From Acholeplasmataceae bacterium (lineage in GTDB: Bacteria > Bacillota_I > Bacilli_A > Acholeplasmatales > UBA5453), in assembly GCA_012522345.1 (NCBI GenBank), contig JAAYKO010000056.1:1-35003 (forward strand): a stretch of 35,003 nucleotides of DNA, read 5' to 3'. Numbering within the stretch: the stretch's first letter is position 1; every line of letters starts with the position of its first letter. The position numbers were made by a program, and so were the translations under genes. Positions 34,036-35,003 of this stretch are shown piece by piece. The notes under the pieces were generated by a model, which ran no database searches, was not told the DNA's origin, and saw only the letters and a program-made list of their open reading frames with translations.

Positions 34036-34051
34036 GTTGTTTGGTGATATT

Positions 34052-34867
34052 ATGAAAAAGCATTTAATTGCAATCGATTTAGATGGAACACTTTTAAATA
34101 GCAAATCTCTGATTTCTGCTAAAACAAATTCTTTTTTAAGAAAACTTCAACAAGAAGGTCATAAAATTGTTATCGCAACCGGTAGACCTTATCGCGGTAG
34201 TTTAGGCTTTTATCAAGAATTAGATTTAAATACTCCTTTAATTGTTGATAATGGGGCTAGCATATTTCAAGAAAATGATAGTAGCTTTCAACCTTATTTA
34301 AAAAGAATTGATAATTCTGTTTTAGTAGAAATATTTAATTATGCGAAATCTAATATTAATACTGCATTTTATAGTGTTTTAAATGAGCTTTACGCTTACC
34401 AAATTCAAAGAAGACTTGATTTTTATTTCCATCTCAATGAACAAACTAAAATAATTGAAACTCCTTTTTTACACCACTTGCCTGAAGCCCCTTTAGTTAT
34501 GCTTGCGATAAAAAGACCTTTTGATGAGCATTTTGAAGATTACATAGCTACAAATTTTCAAACTGAAATTAGTCTAAGATGTTGGGGCAAAGATAAAAAT
34601 AATGGTGTTTACGAACTCATACCAAGCGGTGTTTCAAAAGGGAAAGCTATCCTAAAAATCGCTGAACACTACAATATCGCACTTGAAGAAATCATTAGTT
34701 TTGGTGATGGTGCCAATGATGTCGAGCTCCTTTCGATGAGTGGCCATGGGGTTTTAATGGCAAACGGTTCAGATGAACTTAAAGCTGTCAGTGATGCCAT
34801 TACAGAATATAGTAATGATGAAGATGGTGTAATTCGTTATTTAGAAACTTATTTTAAAAATAAATGA
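34052..34867 (+). CDS. Cof-type HAD-superfamily phosphatase (type IIB)
   Basis: A 271-aa cytosolic phosphatase. Motif I IAIDLDGTLLNSK, motif II VIATGRPYRG, the C2B cap in the middle (about 85-190), and motifs III/IV GVSKGKAILKIAEHY and FGDGANDVELL are clear. Members of the Cof/YidA group act on sugar phosphates, flavin mononucleotide or pyridoxal phosphate; the substrate cannot be read. The ATG at 34052 follows GGTGAT closely and lies 17 bases after the -10 box. The gene is divergent from the ftsK operon and ends 11 bases before the right-hand IS copy, whose hairpin may terminate it. Confidence 0.9.
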   Translation: MKKHLIAIDLDGTLLNSKSLISAKTNSFLRKLQQEGHKIVIATGRPYRGSLGFYQELDLNTPLIVDNGASIFQENDSSFQPYLKRIDNSVLVEIFNYAKSNINTAFYSVLNELYAYQIQRRLDFYFHLNEQTKIIETPFLHHLPEAPLVMLAIKRPFDEHFEDYIATNFQTEISLRCWGKDKNNGVYELIPSGVSKGKAILKIAEHYNIALEEIISFGDGANDVELLSMSGHGVLMANGSDELKAVSDAITEYSNDEDGVIRYLETYFKNK

Positions 34868-34923
34868 TTTAATGAGAAAAGGGGCTGTAACGAAATAAAA
34901 ATTTGAATAGCCCTCAAAAACAA

Positions 34924-34955
34924 GAAAGCCGCTCTGGAGTCCAGGGCGGCTTTTT
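34924..34955 (+). terminator. Hairpin terminator inside the IS head (right copy)
   Basis: AAAGCCGC/GCGGCTTT with inner CTGGA/TCCAG, followed by five T on the plus strand. It would stop read-through from the Cof-type phosphatase gene into the transposase and overlaps the place where a -35 box would lie. Confidence 0.65.
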
Positions 34956-34963
34956 GGTATAAT
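34956..34963 (+). promoter_or_regulatory. Extended -10 promoter of the transposase
   Basis: GGTATAAT, preceded by T, gives TGG-TATAAT, an extended -10 box at 34955-34963. The ATG at 34970 begins six bases after the box, which is about where transcription should start. Confidence 0.5.
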
Positions 34964-34969
34964 TATAGT

Positions 34970-35003
34970 ATGACAAATACAATAAATAACCAATATTATT
35001 TTA
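34970..35003 (+). CDS. Probable transposase, first 11 codons only (runs off the window)
   Basis: The frame starts MTNTINNQYYF and runs off the window, identical to the one at 36-1 on the other strand. It has no ribosome-binding site. The function is inferred only from its place inside a repeated element. Confidence 0.35.
   Translation, partial: MTNTINNQYYF

Larger units (their letters stand above)
34879..35003 (+). mobile_element. Outward-facing head of the same insertion sequence (right copy)
   Basis: The exact reverse complement of 3-127. Reading rightward it gives the tip AAGGGGCTGTAACG, the subterminal palindrome, the hairpin, then TTGGTATAAT and an ATG at 34970. It begins 11 bases after the Cof-type phosphatase stop. 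The rest of the element lies beyond the window. Confidence 0.7.

Noticed and set aside
34007-34051. An in-frame extension of the Cof-type phosphatase by 15 codons
   Set aside because: The first codon is a TTG that is part of a good -35 box (TTGAAA-17-GATAAT), and the family motif starts right after the ATG at 34052, which has GGTGAT upstream.
1-35003. Composite transposon carrying the whole window as cargo
   Set aside because: The block is core housekeeping in Bacillota order, and the IS heads face outward; independent insertions or contig breaks explain this better.
1-35003. CRISPR array or tandem repeats
   Set aside because: No regularly spaced direct repeats were found; the only long repeat is the terminal inverted pair.

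Overview
The window is an AT-rich chromosomal segment from a low-GC bacterium of the Bacillota/Mollicutes border. TGA is used as a stop (for example at 5276-5278 and 21215-21217), so this is not a Mycoplasma/Spiroplasma code-4 genome. The gene neighbourhoods are those of Bacillota: polA-mutM-coaE-dnaB-dnaI-thrS, ftsY-ylxM-ffh and rbgA-rnhB-topA. An Acholeplasma/Izemoplasma/Haloplasma-like or Erysipelotrichia-like host fits best; this is inference from gene content and codon use.

Ends: positions 3-127 and 34879-35003 are a perfect 125-bp inverted repeat. Each copy looks like the head of the same insertion sequence facing outward: outer tip, terminator hairpin, extended -10 box, then the first codons of a probable transposase running off the window. 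The window is therefore probably a stretch bounded by two IS copies. Just inside the left copy is a relic of an ABC permease C-terminus.

Left part (0.4-7.1 kb): an alpha-glucan cluster. A cytosolic GH13_31 alpha-glucosidase and a small membrane protein read leftward. Divergently, a secreted, membrane-anchored pullulanase-like protein that has lost most catalytic residues is followed by a cytosolic neopullulanase/cyclomaltodextrinase. No sugar transporter is in view.

7.1-15.2 kb: an HAD phosphatase and a Nudix hydrolase with overlapping ends; a lone tRNA-Lys(CUU) on the plus strand; then a five-gene minus-strand run, galE - phosphodiesterase - 64-aa protein - Sfp-type phosphopantetheinyl transferase - thioredoxin-like lipoprotein. 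Next come a ZIP metal transporter, an AAA/DUF4143 ATPase and an Mrp/ApbC iron-sulfur carrier.

15.2-34 kb: almost entirely minus-strand housekeeping: thrS under a T-box; polA-mutM-coaE-hypothetical-dnaB-dnaI with tight overlaps; ftsY-ylxM-ffh (SRP targeting); topA with a consensus promoter; and a five-gene cluster, membrane protein - soluble FtsK - signal peptidase I - rbgA - rnhB. A Cof-type HAD phosphatase on the plus strand closes the window.

I see no phage, CRISPR, toxin-antitoxin or defence island. The most unusual items are the surface pullulanase pseudoenzyme, the soluble FtsK coupled to a separate membrane protein, the galE-to-PPTase-to-lipoprotein operon, the hairpin/G8 region after topA, and the IS heads at both ends.
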